Shown one piece after another: positions 48,601-61,104 of a DNA stretch of 64,000 nucleotides (the stretch's first letter is position 1; every line of letters starts with the position of its first letter). The notes beneath the pieces were generated by a model. It was not told the origin of the DNA. It made no database searches and worked only from the letters and a program-made list of their open reading frames with translations. Position numbers and translations under genes: made by a program. The stretch covers positions 1,674,001 through 1,738,000 of the forward strand of contig JBHGNT010000009.1 of NCBI GenBank assembly GCA_043228905.1, in the 5' to 3' direction. Origin of the DNA: Azolla caroliniana (lineage: Eukaryota > Polypodiophyta).

Positions 48601-51369
48601 AACCATATAGATGAACACGCGTTTTTATAAAGTTAAAGGATGGTACTAGATGTACCGATGTCTGGTCAATGTGAAACCATCCATAACTTGTGGCCATCAT
48701 TTAAACCTCAATGAATGCATGGGCAGCAAAATACTATATGCATGTATGTATATATATGATGTCTTTTCCTTCAAAATGAAATGAGTGGCTTGTATTTAAA
48801 GATGTTCTTATTTTACAAATAAATGAAAAAGGGAAAACAATTTAATTACATAGAACTTCAAATCTACCCACACACCCTTTTGGTTTTTCAAATTACCATT
48901 ATACCCCTTGCTTTTTAAAAATTACCGTTCTATCCTTGGTCAATGTTGAGGCCCTCGTCACATCAAATTTAGGCATAAGCACACCAATCAACCTTCATTA
49001 ATGAGGTTGTGAGAATATAGGTCACGAATTAAGAAATTGACACCGCAATATTGATGTATCACTCGCCCTTAAATTTAAACTTCAAGATGTTTTGATTATG
49101 AAGCTGACAAGTTTAATCAGGGAAATTACGTTTATTCTTCTATTTTAAGACATCACAATTGATTAATTATTCAATTAAGTAATGTTTTCAATAAAACACC
49201 AATTCATTTGTGACATGTTGCTTTCTCAAGCGAAATGTGTGGCATTTTGGCAAGTAGAAAAACAAATACACATCAAAACGAGAAATACTTCGAAAACATT
49301 TACTAATTTATTAGATATTTGTAGATTTATCCCTTGTTTCAGCGCAAGACAAGATTGAAAACTCAAGCATTAAAATCTAGTGAGGACGAATGTATATGTA
49401 GAATCACATATTAATTGCACCTTCTTGCCTAGTGTCTTATCTTGTTGGTACTATCACATTTTCCGATTCCCCCACAAGTTCTCACTGTTGAATTATGTTT
49501 TTGAAAATGTCATTTAGTAACAATGGCTTCAAGATGTGATAGACAATTTGACTACCCTCTTGTTACATAATGATCTTTTTAAAAGTCTTAAGAGTACATC
49601 CATCTAATTGTTTATGATTTAACTCCGTCGTGCCTTGTTCAAACATACGTCAAAGTCGGGTATCAAATATTGAGCATACTGCATGTAGACAAAATATCCC
49701 ATGTGCATGGTCCCAAAAGAATGGTTGGATGATGAACAAAACTTCCCATTTCATATTGTTCATATGACACGTGGATTCTTGATATTGTGTGAATACTCCA
49801 AAAGCATGAATGGTTTAACTAACAAGTTTGTGTTGTATAATGGGGTGCCTTTTCTTTTCAAGTGGCTAGCTCGTGTTGTTGGCCCACAATACAAAATGCT
49901 TGGCATTGTTTGCATGTCCTTGAGAATTTTAGACCACAAAATGTAGAGATTGATAAATTGCCTATGTTTCAACAATGTTTACCATGGTTGTCCGATTTGA
50001 TGTAAATATCTTCTTTATTTGTAGCCTATGAAAAGGTTGAACATAGGTATACCAAACGTTGAAAGTAATAATTTGCACTCAAACAATCTTCTCGCATTTA
50101 TTGAAATGGCATATGGAGATGAAGTTGGTACTTCTTGCTTTGAGAAAAGGGAAGTTATTTCGGAGCAAGTTTGTCAGGAGTTGAGACCTCGAAGATCGAC
50201 TCTCAAAAAGTTTAAAACTGGAGAGGCAAATGACATGAAAACTCATTATCTAGGAAGACATTGATACATCCATGGTCATCAATTACCTACCATGTTCGAC
50301 ATGGCGGGAATTTGTCATCCAATAATGATCATGAACGTCCATCCCCACGTTAATGGTCAGAAACATCTATCCCATGTTCATTGTACATCATTTTAAGTCA
50401 CCAGCTGGTGATGACCCACACAAATACCACATGCGATGTAAGTCATCATTACATGAAATTAATTAGATAAGTCCATTTGATGACTTCATAAAATGGAAAG
50501 ACCACATGGGTTGTAAGCTACCATCCCTAGATAGCTTTTTAGATGGCAATGACAAAATGTACCTTCTTTTAATCAATATAGGTCTTGCACCCCAATGCAA
50601 TCTGGAGTCATTTGCTTTATGTTAATTGCATAAGTCTGTACTCAAAGCTTCATAAAGAACTTGTATAAATGAATACATCGGCTAATGTTTTTGTTTCGAA
50701 ACTTTTCTTGAGACATTGTTATTACTTTCTCATAACCTTGTTTGATCGACGTCAATGATTATTCAAACATGCTAATTGAAATCTTGAAGGGTTTCTTTTA
50801 GCAAACCTTCATTACCTTGTCTCAACTCCCATGGATCATGATAGAGATTACTCTCTTGAAATTTTTTGGTGTTGTCTTTGTTGTTTATATCAAAAGTCAT
50901 AAGTTAAGGCTCCAAACTTGATGTTGCCACTAAAGTTGACTTTATCCAAGAGTTGGTACATTGTAAATTCGTATAAATGTGTTGCTTTCATATATGTAGC
51001 AATGCCATAGTTTTTTTTGTTTTATGCTAACATAAACATGGTCATAAAAGCAAGTTGATATTAGAATGCTTTGTCCATGAGGTTACCATTTCATATATGA
51101 CCTTACTGCATGAGTTAACCCCAAGTATCCGAAAAAATTACAATTAACTTGCAAAACAATTCTGTCTTTTCAAAATGCTAGTTATTTCTTGTTAATATTA
51201 AGCCTCAATAGAATTACTAATACACTTCAAATGGTTATCTTTGTTATCATTGTATCATATTCAAGGGGTCTTTTCCCACATTGCATTTAGGAAACCAATG
51301 ACAATTTTGGTTACACAAAGAGTTTGGTTGTAACTTGTGGGGTGTGCATAGTTCAAAAGTCTGTCTTGT

Positions 51370-51370
51370 C

Positions 51371-51417
<47 letters not shown>
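51370..51417. repeat. Compound (GT)n(GA)n microsatellite
   Basis: A GT run passing directly into a GA run. Confidence 0.9.
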
Positions 51418-51421
<4 letters not shown>

Positions 51422-52845
51422 AAAAACCACCTCTCATGTACTTCAGAGATTGGAGTATCGATAATCGGGCCATGGGCCATAGATGAGAGTTATACTAGAA
51501 TGAACTTTGTAGATGAGTGACTATTGTTATTTTGAACAAGTAAATGAGCAAAGGTTTGTCACATAACACAAATTTACTCCACTTTGTGAGGAACATGTTT
51601 CTCAAATGGGGACTTTGTCAATCGACTAGGTTAATGCATTGTAATTATGGAACAAAGCCATCTAATTAGTATGAAAACTTATTTGTTAGTTTTAGTCATG
51701 CATATTGTCTAAATAAAAATCTCAAATAATGCACCATGCCACATTCCATTCTTGGTTTATGGTCGATGTTTACTACTGCTGGACATAATTGAAAAGGCGT
51801 AGTTGGTATGCTAGTATGCTTCACGTGTATCAATCCCGTACTATCAAACTATGAAATTTTTTCTTACCTTGAAAGAATTTTTATTGTGAGGATTTGCAAC
51901 ACAATAACTCTACGTGTGACGAAGAGAGTCTAAATTCATCAATTAGTTGAAATGTGCACGAAGGTTTTTTTTCATAAAGGGTAGGTTGATAAAGCATGAG
52001 AAATCATATGAATCATTGATGTAGTCACTTTAATCACATGTTATCTATGTTTTGGTAGACAAAAGCAAAAAATAAGCTTTTATATGACAATTCGACCAGA
52101 TAAACAACCTAGAATATAGACATTTTAATCCTTGTTAGAAGCACACAAAAATTGTAATTCATCATGCAATATTTCTTTCAACTAATCAATCTCATAGAAC
52201 GTGTAGAATTAATCATAGATGAGTTGGAGTAAGTGAGGAATTGATTGTAGATGGTTCAAAAAACAATAAAAAATGAAATGCGAATAGATGGTTCCTTGAG
52301 AACCTTTGTTATGGTTTGCTCGTACAAACTCACAATGTAAGCAAGAAGCTCGACAATTGCTCATCTTAGTTCCAATAAAGCATAGAGAAGAGAATAAAGG
52401 TGGATAATGTTCACAACAATGGGTACTTTCACACTAGCAAATCACATAATTTGAATGTGGACTATTAAGTTCACATTTCAAAATTATCCACATCATCACA
52501 CGTTTTGGATCAGCCTTCAACCACACCATTTTGTGCCGAGAGGAGACCCTTAATCCAAACACCCTTCTACATGGAAAGCATAACACTTGTTTTTGTTGGT
52601 GGGTTATGTAGAGAATGAGCACACACATAAACATGTTAAAAAGTAAAGAGATGCAAGAAAGGATACAAAATTGTTGAAACAAGTGATGCTAACCCCACTA
52701 TTGTAGTGCACAGTCTAACGTAAGGAAAAAACTGTAGACATTTTTCCATGCCCAAATTCCCTCATCTTTTTCCATACACTCTTAGCCTTTAGGTATGGGA
52801 GGAACCTAGAGCCCAATTCCTTGATGGTTTCAATGGGGTATAAAG

Positions 52846-53166
52846 ATGAGTAGGAAATTTGTTTGTTTTCGATGGTTGTTGGTTCATAAAGCTATACCAG
52901 TTAATGGGTGGCGAAAAGGAAATGTAGACAATATGTGCTATGGACATATGGAAACGAATCATAAAACTATTAACTCCAGTATATCCCAGAGCAGTGTATA
53001 CAGGGGGTGCAATATTATGGGCGGTGGTACATGATAAACCTATGTTATTTGAACCACAGGAGGTTGTAGATGCTATTGTGATGAGACATGGTTTGATGGG
53101 AAAAAATTTGATCCCTTTGACAGTTTCACTACATTATTCAATATGGCGAGTAAGGCAATATAGCTG
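52846..53166 (+). mobile_element. LINE C-terminal (zf-RVT-like) relic
   Basis: Plus-strand reading FRWLLVHKAIPVNGW, then RKGNVDNMC, then in a shifted frame WKRIIKLLTPVYPRAVYTGG. It resembles the region before and within the zinc-binding C-terminus of plant LINE reverse transcriptases. It also parallels the fragment at 63158-63460 (MPVGTWGKGPNVDPRC). Part of the Cys/His motif is deleted. Confidence 0.5.
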
Positions 53167-53170
53167 CTAG

Positions 53171-54477
53171 CTAGGTGTAGTACGTTGGTCCCTCCCTCTC
53201 GTCTTTGAGGTCAACTTGGTTGTGTACATTGATTCTACCTACATTGTCTAACAGAAATGATGTTATGAAGGTGAGGCACCCACATGCATAGCCAAGTGAA
53301 TCTGTTGTTAGTCCTCCACCTCCCTACATTCTTTTATGATATGACAGGTACATGAACCTAGTTGGATATGTGTTGGATTATCCACATGTCAAGATGTTTC
53401 GTTACATTGCCCCTCCCCCCATGTAGCAGCAATGCTCTAGTTTGTTTACACGAACTCGTATTGACCCGATTCACACTTGGAGCCTAGACGAGAAGGAGAG
53501 CTCACGTGACTTAACTTAAATGAGGTCATATCATGGGGGGGTTGGCAAGCCTCTTGTTCGGGGGAGCAAAAAAACTTGACAAAGTTATCAGAAGCATGCA
53601 ACAGGAGAGAATGCATTGATTGTTGGATTTTAGTTGGAAGATATCAGACAAGTGATTAGCATTCACTCACCTGAGCGTTTTTCGAGTGTTCTGCTCGGGC
53701 AACAGATCGATCGGGTTCACGTATGATGGGGATGGGACAGAACAGGACAAGCGTTTTCCCGTCCGCATGATCCTTGGCCCTCTCCGGACAAAAGGATGGG
53801 CGGGGGGGGGGGGGGGGGGGGGGCGCGGATTGGATTGGAAGAATCACGATCCAGAGACTCTTGAAGGTGATTTATTATAAGAGCAGGATATGGCTCCTCT
53901 TTATCTACCCATTTCCTAAATATATTAAATATGTAATCAAATAATAGTGTATTTAAATATGCATTTTGTGTGACACTCATAAAAGCAAAAGCAAAAGCTT
54001 AAGGAGGCAGTTACATGGCAGTTAAGTGGGAGCAAAAAGCAAAAAAGCAAAAAAGCAAAAAGCAAAAAGCAAAAAGAACAGAGCCCCCCCATGTACATGC
54101 TTACACACACAGTCTCTCTCTCTCTACTCTTCTTCTTCTTCTTCTTCTTCTTCTTCTTCACTGATCCTCACACAGACAGAGGAAACAGGTTTTCCATCGC
54201 CATCACCATCACACCAATCTCTCTCTCTCTCTCTCTCTCTTAGCAGTACAGCATTTAATAGCCTCTCTGCTTTTTAGGTGGTTCTCTCTCTCTTTCTGTT
54301 TTTTTCTGCTCCATTGCTTTTGCTTCCATCCTTTCTTCTCCTTCATTAATCTTCCTTAATCCTTGTTGTTCTACTTACTTCTTCTATCTTCTGCTTCTTC
54401 CCCATCCTTCTTCTTCTTCTTCTTCTTCTTCTTCTTCTTTTGTTCCTGTTACCGTCGCTGCTTCTTGAAGTGAATCC
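53171..54477 (+). promoter_or_regulatory. Upstream region and long simple-repeat leader of the expansin gene
   Basis: Contains a 22-base G run (53802-53823) and tandem AGCAAAA-type repeats (54031-54075). (CTT)n runs lie at about 54127-54158 and 54411-54439, and a (CT)n run at 54221-54241. The transcription start is not evident; the pyrimidine-rich part is probably 5' UTR. No gene seen in 53171-54000. Confidence 0.45.
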
Positions 54478-56689
54478 ATGGATTCTTCTTCTTCTTCTTC
54501 TTCTTCCTGCTACTCTTTTCTTCTTCTTCTTCTTCTTCTAGCTCTCCATTTGTTTTCTTCTTCTCTGTTTACTGTTTGTGACGCTGCAGCGATGGACTGG
54601 ATGCCTGCGACGGCCACTGCATATGGTGATAGCTTCGGCACTACCAATGGTAACCTTCAGTAGCCATCCGATCTCTCTCTTTCTCTCTCTCTCTCTCCAT
54701 GCATGTTTTCTTCATCCCTCTATCTGAACTTGCTCGAAAGTTAGGGTTTTCCACTCTCTGTTTTCAACTGTCGCCCGCAACTTGAGTTTATGCCCAAATG
54801 TATGTTTTCTACGGTCACCATTTCTTTGTCAGACATAGCTAGGTATTCTCTTTTCGTTTTCAGCCATGTAAAAGTGTTAACATTTCATAACCATCCATCT
54901 CTTGAGTTACATCTTCTCTTTAGGGTTACCATTTGTATATTATTTAGAGTTACGCTCTTTATACTCAGACAAGTTTTTAGGACCAGATGCACAGGATCAT
55001 ATTCTACATACTTTGAGCTTAGAAACAGCTTCGGTTTCGTTCTGTGCGAGGACAATGTCGAAATGTTGTAGAGATGGCTATGTCTTCTCGCTCTAATGCA
55101 TAACTGGTGTTTACTGTTTTTTTGTGATTCCACCGTTCAAATGTTTCATGAGCAGGCATGGTTATTAGGGTTTAGATTTCACGAGTAGTTGTAATTTATT
55201 TTAATGATGAATAACAAGGTATAAACATTTCCAGATCCTAGTTTGCTTCTGCAACTGCATTTCTTCTTCCAATTCGTTTTTTTCTTTTCTAGATTTCGAG
55301 TATGTTTTAGGGTTAGCATATTAGTGCGAACCAAGCTTGGGAATGGCTATGGTAAATTCTTTTCCCTTTGCAGAAGAAGCAAGTGCTATGAAGCTCACAA
55401 TGTTTTTTCTCTTCCTCTTGTAATTTTCATCGAACCTAGCTGGAGCTTGCGGGTTCGGGACGCTATACAACAATGGCTATGGACAGAATACAGCAGCAAT
55501 TAGTGGAGCTTTGTTCCAGGAAGGGAAGGGATGCGGTAGCTGTTTCGAGGTTATGTGTGATCATGAAAGTAGCTATGGCCATCTCTGTCTCAATCCTCGT
55601 GGGAAGACTGTTGTCGTCACAGCCACAAATTACTGCCCTGCCTCTCGGATCGGGTGGTGCAATGCTCCCAACAAGCACTTCGACATTGCTGAGGTTGCTT
55701 TCTCCCAAATCTCCGAATACTCTGCTCAACCTGTTCCTGTACTGTATAAGAGGTATGTGGTATACTTAGAGAGAGGTAATTTGTTTGAGAGAGACAGAGA
55801 ACTGTGTGGAAATGGTAACCCTAATTCTGAGCCTCCGTTGTTTAGAGACTGTGAAGTGAGTGTATCAATCGAATGAAAACAGCCGACTGTCTCATTGATA
55901 CAGAAATCTAGTTTAAGAGTTAAAATTATGAGCAGGCATCGCAACGCTATAAGAAGAGAAGATTATTAGAACTTGAGCTGTGGTGGTTAAGATCAACGAT
56001 GATAATGAAAGGAAGGATTAAGATTAGCGAAACGGCTTGGATTAGATCCAAGAATTTGAACTCTTGATATGCCATATCCCAAAGAGAGGCAGAGAAAAGG
56101 ATTGCCCCACAAGAGAGAGAGATACACACACACTCACTCACTCACTCACACTCTTGATATGCCATATCCTAAAGAGAGGCAGAGAAAAGGATTGTATCAG
56201 AAGAGAGAGAGGCACACACACACTCTCTATCTCTTGATATGCCATATCCTAAAGGGAAGCAGAGAAAAGGATTGGATCAGAAGAGAGAGAGAGAGAGACA
56301 CACACACACACACTCACACAAAAACAAACAAACAAAATGACTTATTTTTAAGATTCTTGTTATGGTTTTGCTACCACAGTGTGGCTTGTACCAGAGAAGG
56401 AGGGATGCAATTCACAATCAATGGAAACTCGCAATACAACATGGTGTTGCTGACGAATGTAGGGGGAACAGGATCGGTGAAAGGAGTGTATGTGAAAGGA
56501 TCGAAGACCCCCGATTGGATGCCATTGTTGCGAGTGTGGGGATCCAACTGGAGGACCACCGAAGACCTCCGCGGGCAAAGCTTGTCTTTCCGTGTCGTCA
56601 TGAGTGATGGCAGTGTCGTGGTCTCCAATGATGTTGCTCCTGCTACATGGAAGCTCGGCGAGACCTTTCATGGTCTCCAAGCTCCTTGA
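54478..56689 (+). CDS. Divergent alpha-expansin, three exons
   Basis: Secreted wall-loosening protein of the alpha-expansin family. Exons are 54478-54649, 55440-55752 and 56380-56689, all GT-AG and phase-consistent, giving 264 residues (family about 250). A signal peptide follows an eight-serine run ([10 protein letters not shown], then an Leu-rich core). The mature start is near ATATAYGDSFG. Domain 1 (GH45-like) has AGACGFGTLYNNGYG, GCGSCFEVMC, TATNYCP and the HFD motif at residues 137-139. Domain 2 has FTINGNSQYNMVLLTNVGG, then DLRGQSLSFRVV and ATWKLGETFHG. The segment between TNYCP and WCN is shorter than the usual alpha-expansin insertion, and the CDHESSYGHLCLNP stretch is unusual. Expansins have no proven hydrolytic activity. 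The serine run is encoded by a TCT microsatellite. Confidence 0.92.
56066..56330. repeat. 80-90-bp three-unit array in expansin intron 2
   Basis: GATATGCCATATCC ... GCAGAGAAAAGGATTG starts at 56066, 56156 and 56236. Each unit ends in GA/CA microsatellite runs. The whole array lies within the second intron. Confidence 0.9.
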
Positions 56690-59600
56690 ATCCTCTCGGT
56701 CTTAGAAGCTTAAAAAGAAAGCAAGAAAGCAAGAAACCAGAATTCCATCCTAGTTCCTCTTTCTTCCTTGTTTTCTGAATCTGTTTTGTTTGTTTGGTTG
56801 GTTTTGTGTGTTTCTTCATGTATGTTTGTTCGCTTCCATGGCATCCGAGCTCCTTGGTTTTCTGTTTTTTTGTGTGTTATTTTTGAACTGAATCCCAACA
56901 TCTCTTTTCTTTCTCATATTTCCATGATTACTTGATTGTTTTGTGTGTGTGTGTGTGTATGCATGTTTGCTATGGCATCTAAGCTCCCTCATTTTCATGT
57001 CTTTTTATTATAAACACAACTCCATTATAACACCACCACTTTCTTCACCATTTGCATGTCTGATTTGTTCCAGTGCGTGATTGTGTTATCGGATTTCCTT
57101 GTATTGTTCCTTCATTTCTGTTTCATTCCATTGCATCAGGGCCTTTTGATTTCTTCTTTTTTTCAAAACTCCTCTATAATGCCCATCTCCAACTACTATG
57201 TTACCTCATTTGCATTCTGTTTTGTGATTGTTTTTCCTTGTTGCCCTCCATAGGTTCTGGAGAGAGCTAATCATATGATTTCATCTCATCTAAGATTCTA
57301 CCCTTTGCCCTTCTCCCTGCTTTTCTTTTTCATTTTGTGTTTTTTTTCATGTTGCCCTCCACCATATACACATGCTGGAGAGAGCTAATTCCCATCATTT
57401 TCCTCCCATACATCTGTGAGACACCAATCTCTCCCCATCTCCCATCTATATATTAATCTTGTACTCTTCTAAGACCCAAAATGCCTTATTTTCTACTCAG
57501 ATGATTATATGCTATGTAATTGAGTGATTGGATGTTTGTTCAATCATATGGATGAGCAAAGATCAACTTTTCATCAAACAATTCCCTCAATTGATCTTTT
57601 GAATGAAGTACAAGGATTTGAACTAGTCGGTGCAATTGGTAAATACAAGGAGTATTGCAATAAAATCCCTCAATAGATCTTTTGTCTTGTGAACAGCTTT
57701 TGTTTTCCTAGGTCTAGTATGTGATACAACTAGGAACTAAACACTATTAGTTGTCAATATTGTTGTCGTCACAATGTTGATCCTTTCCTTGAGTTCATTC
57801 CTTTGAGACTTTGGTACTTAATAGAAACTAGTGGAAGCATGAGGTGGTGGCAAATATCTCTTGTATAAAGGGCGTTTCATGTAGTACATAGGTGAAGATT
57901 GCACCATAGTTGGCAAAGAGCTCACCAAGTGCATGGGCAAGGCTAGTCTACTACTTTGGCGGATGCCTATCCCATCCTTGAACCTCATTGAAGGAATGCA
58001 ATGTCTTGCTTCGTTGTAATATTACACACTCAATAGAAGTCTTCGATGTTAGAATACCCCTATTTCGAAGCTATTAGAGGGCGAATGAAAAGACATTACC
58101 ACCCACCTAACATACAAAGTGTGACATCGATTGTGTTAGAAGGACTTCCCACCACTAGACAACAATGCATTCAACATAAGAATATGGTACAAGTACACTA
58201 AATACATAGAAGTTGAAGTTTGGAACCCTAGCAAAATAAATCCATATTCTATAGTAAGCCCATCTCACATGATGTTGTACAAATGCATTGATTATTTTAT
58301 AAAAAGGTTGAGCTTGACGAGTCATTGTTGATACCAGTTTGCATAACTCCATACGTCATAATTGCATAAAAGGATTCAAGTTTAGCACAAGCACATATTA
58401 ATCACTACTATCATTATTGATTCATACAATTGTCATATACTCATTGAGGTTTAAAAGGAGTATTTTACATCACAAAGGTACCAATTTGTTATTTGCAACT
58501 GATTAACAAAGACCTATGAAAAACAATTGTGGTCATCACAATATATCCTCAAGCAGTATATACGTGGGGGGTAGTATTATAGCCAGTGGTACTTGGGCAA
58601 GCAATGTTGTATGAAAAGGAGGATGTTGCAGGTGTAAAAAAACAAATATAAACTTGAAACCAAAAATAGTGATTGACAATTCGAATTTTGAAGTATGGCA
58701 ATTGGTAAGTAGTAGGAAAATCTGGTATATTTGGAAGGCAATGTGCTAGACAGTATTCCAAAATGTGACAGAAAGGCTAGTTTAGAAAGAAATGAAAGAA
58801 AGAAAGATATATTAACGTCTTCACAAATTTGAACAAACATTGGGCATAATCTAAGAGGTTGTTTGGGTAATATAAAAGGTGACACTCAACATGGAGAATT
58901 GCAATGATTGAAGTTTCATGCCATATGGAACAAAGGTATATTTTTTAGATGGTTGTTTATAAGGTGGAGTGGTTCTACTGTACGCTAAAATATTCATTTA
59001 AGTCAATTGCTAGAACTTTAAAAATGGGGAGGTACTGAAGATTTATGTAAGAAAAACAATTGTGGTCATCGCTAGGGAATCTCCGTTATCTATTAATTGA
59101 AGTAATACCCTTCAAATATTTGGTTTAGAAAATGATTCCATTTCCAAGAATGACTAATTTTTGCGATTATGGCAATGTCATCATCTCCCCATATAACTTG
59201 TATAAGGGATATAATTTGTCATGTTTTTCACTTTGCATTGACTTTGGTCCACAAACCTTCGTGGAAGAAAAACATGACTAAGTAATTTCATACAAAAGTT
59301 TGATCTTAAAGATGAGACATCATATTGTAAAATATCATTTAGTCATGCATCATTATAAGCATGCTAAGTATTCTAGCTCGTGCCAATTACTTAAACATTG
59401 GCCAACATTCAAGAATTGATAAGTTATTCTACATTTGGAGGGGAGTTACGTTATTCAACATGTATAGTAAGAGTGCTTAAAGATGTGGAACATATTCTTG
59501 AAGAATGTCATGACACGCCAGTGTGGCTAAATATATATCCTTGTAAATAGAGACTAAGTTGTTCACGAGTATGTGGTTTAGAACAAGAATGATATGCTAA

Positions 59601-61104
59601 AAGGCTTCAAAAGTGTGAATTAGCGAACTGAAGAAAGTGGAGTTTTGACGAATATTCGTAAACAATACATCAATAGAAAGAAAGAAAAAACTAAGATTAT
59701 GTGGTCCATAATATAGAATTTAGTGCAAACCACCCGGATAGTTTATAAATATATTTCGTTTTTATTTTTTTTGTTGGAGTCCTAGATATGAATAGCCTAT
59801 TTAAATGCATACACATTCTTTGAGGTGTTATGGCTCTAAAATGTATTCCATTTGAAGATTAGTTGAATTGAACGTTTTTATATGAATTGAAGAAACATCT
59901 TAAATGAAGAAACTTAATTCATATAAAAAAGGAAAGCAAACATAAGTAACTAATAATGCAAGCAATTCAAAGTGTTGTTGTTTTAAGTTAACACTAGTCT
60001 AGTATGTAATTCAAACTACACAATGTAGATCCACAATAACCTTGCATATCTCATTTCTTCTATAAATATCAAAATACAACCTCTTTATATACATATAATT
60101 CTTGCTAATTGATTAACACTAAATTACATGCGCAAGGACATTAGTAGGAAATAGCAATTCTAGCCAAGCATTTGGATGGAATGTCAGAAAGTACGTCTAA
60201 AATCCCCAAAATATGCAAATTTTGGATATCCTCAAAAAATTTGTATGGTGCCAATATTTTTTGAGTGCTTTCAAACCTCTAATAGAATTTTCAATGATTC
60301 TCGTGTGGTGCCAATTACAATACTCTTCCAACCGTTTCAAAATTTTTGACTCTTAAGGAATGATGACATGGCATAAGAAACATTGATAAGTATATTATAT
60401 CATATGATGTTGTCAAGCTTCAACGATATGACTTGCCACCAATGGCAATAACCCATTTAGGTTAATGTCTATTGATTGGTTTGCATGGTCCTTAGTGCTA
60501 GTAAACTATGATAATCCACCTTGGTTATCATTTAACAAAGTCCATTTTTTTTCATCGATATTAGGGAAGCATAAAGTAAAAACAACATGAATATGTGGTT
60601 GGAGTCCTTGATAGATGAATTGGAGAGGGTTTAGCAAGATATTGATATGCCAGGTTTTTCAAAACAAGCTATTTATAGGAATGTTAAAGTGTGAGGGATG
60701 TTAATGTTAGCAGTGATACATTCTTCTCAATACTTTGTATAAACTTTTTTTATGAATACAAATCGTGGCAAATCAATACATCATGTTTTTTTTCCCAAAA
60801 AAGAATATACTCCATTAGTTAAAATATACACAAACTCAATCCCTTTCTCGAGTAGGCCTTGCCAAGACTATCCTATCCTACATAAGAGATCTCGCTTATT
60901 TATCTTACACTTTCACATATGTCTCTAGCCATCCTTTCATACACTTCACCTACATTCACTATCTCACATGCCATGTCTTTCACGCCCCTCGTTCAACTAA
61001 TGGGAGGGGGGAACAACCATCTGGGCACTTCATACTACCATAGTATATCCATTCCATTTGTTACGGCCATCGGTGTCGCGAAGTTTCGCGCGTGTGTATT
61101 ACTT
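56690..61104. other. Expansin 3' flank and gene-free DNA
   Basis: 56690-57000 is probable 3' UTR and flank, with a diverged local duplication (ATGGCATC(C/T)(G/A)AGCTCC at 56838 and 56973) and a (GT)n run near 56943. Beyond that is AT-rich DNA with no gene, apart from a LINE-like relic (58545-58725). Confidence 0.4.
58545..58725 (+). mobile_element. Possible second copy of the 52.9-53.1 kb LINE relic
   Basis: CAGTATATACG ... GTAGTATTATAGCCAGTGGTAC parallels CAGTGTATACA ... GCAATATTATGGGCGGTGGTAC at 52990-53030. The conceptual YPQAVYTWG matches YPRAVYTGG. It is short and decayed. Confidence 0.4.

Larger units (their letters stand above)
44714..52845. other. Long gene-poor, AT-rich stretch
   Basis: No protein gene supported. 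Contents noted separately are a tRNA-like SINE relic (45213-45290) and a 146-bp duplication (45392-45683). There is also a (GT)n(GA)n run at 51370-51417. ORFs at 49701-49946 and 50028-50264 (plus) show no known motif. Several short-range repeats and poly-pyrimidine runs occur (for example 47345-47362). Confidence 0.35.
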
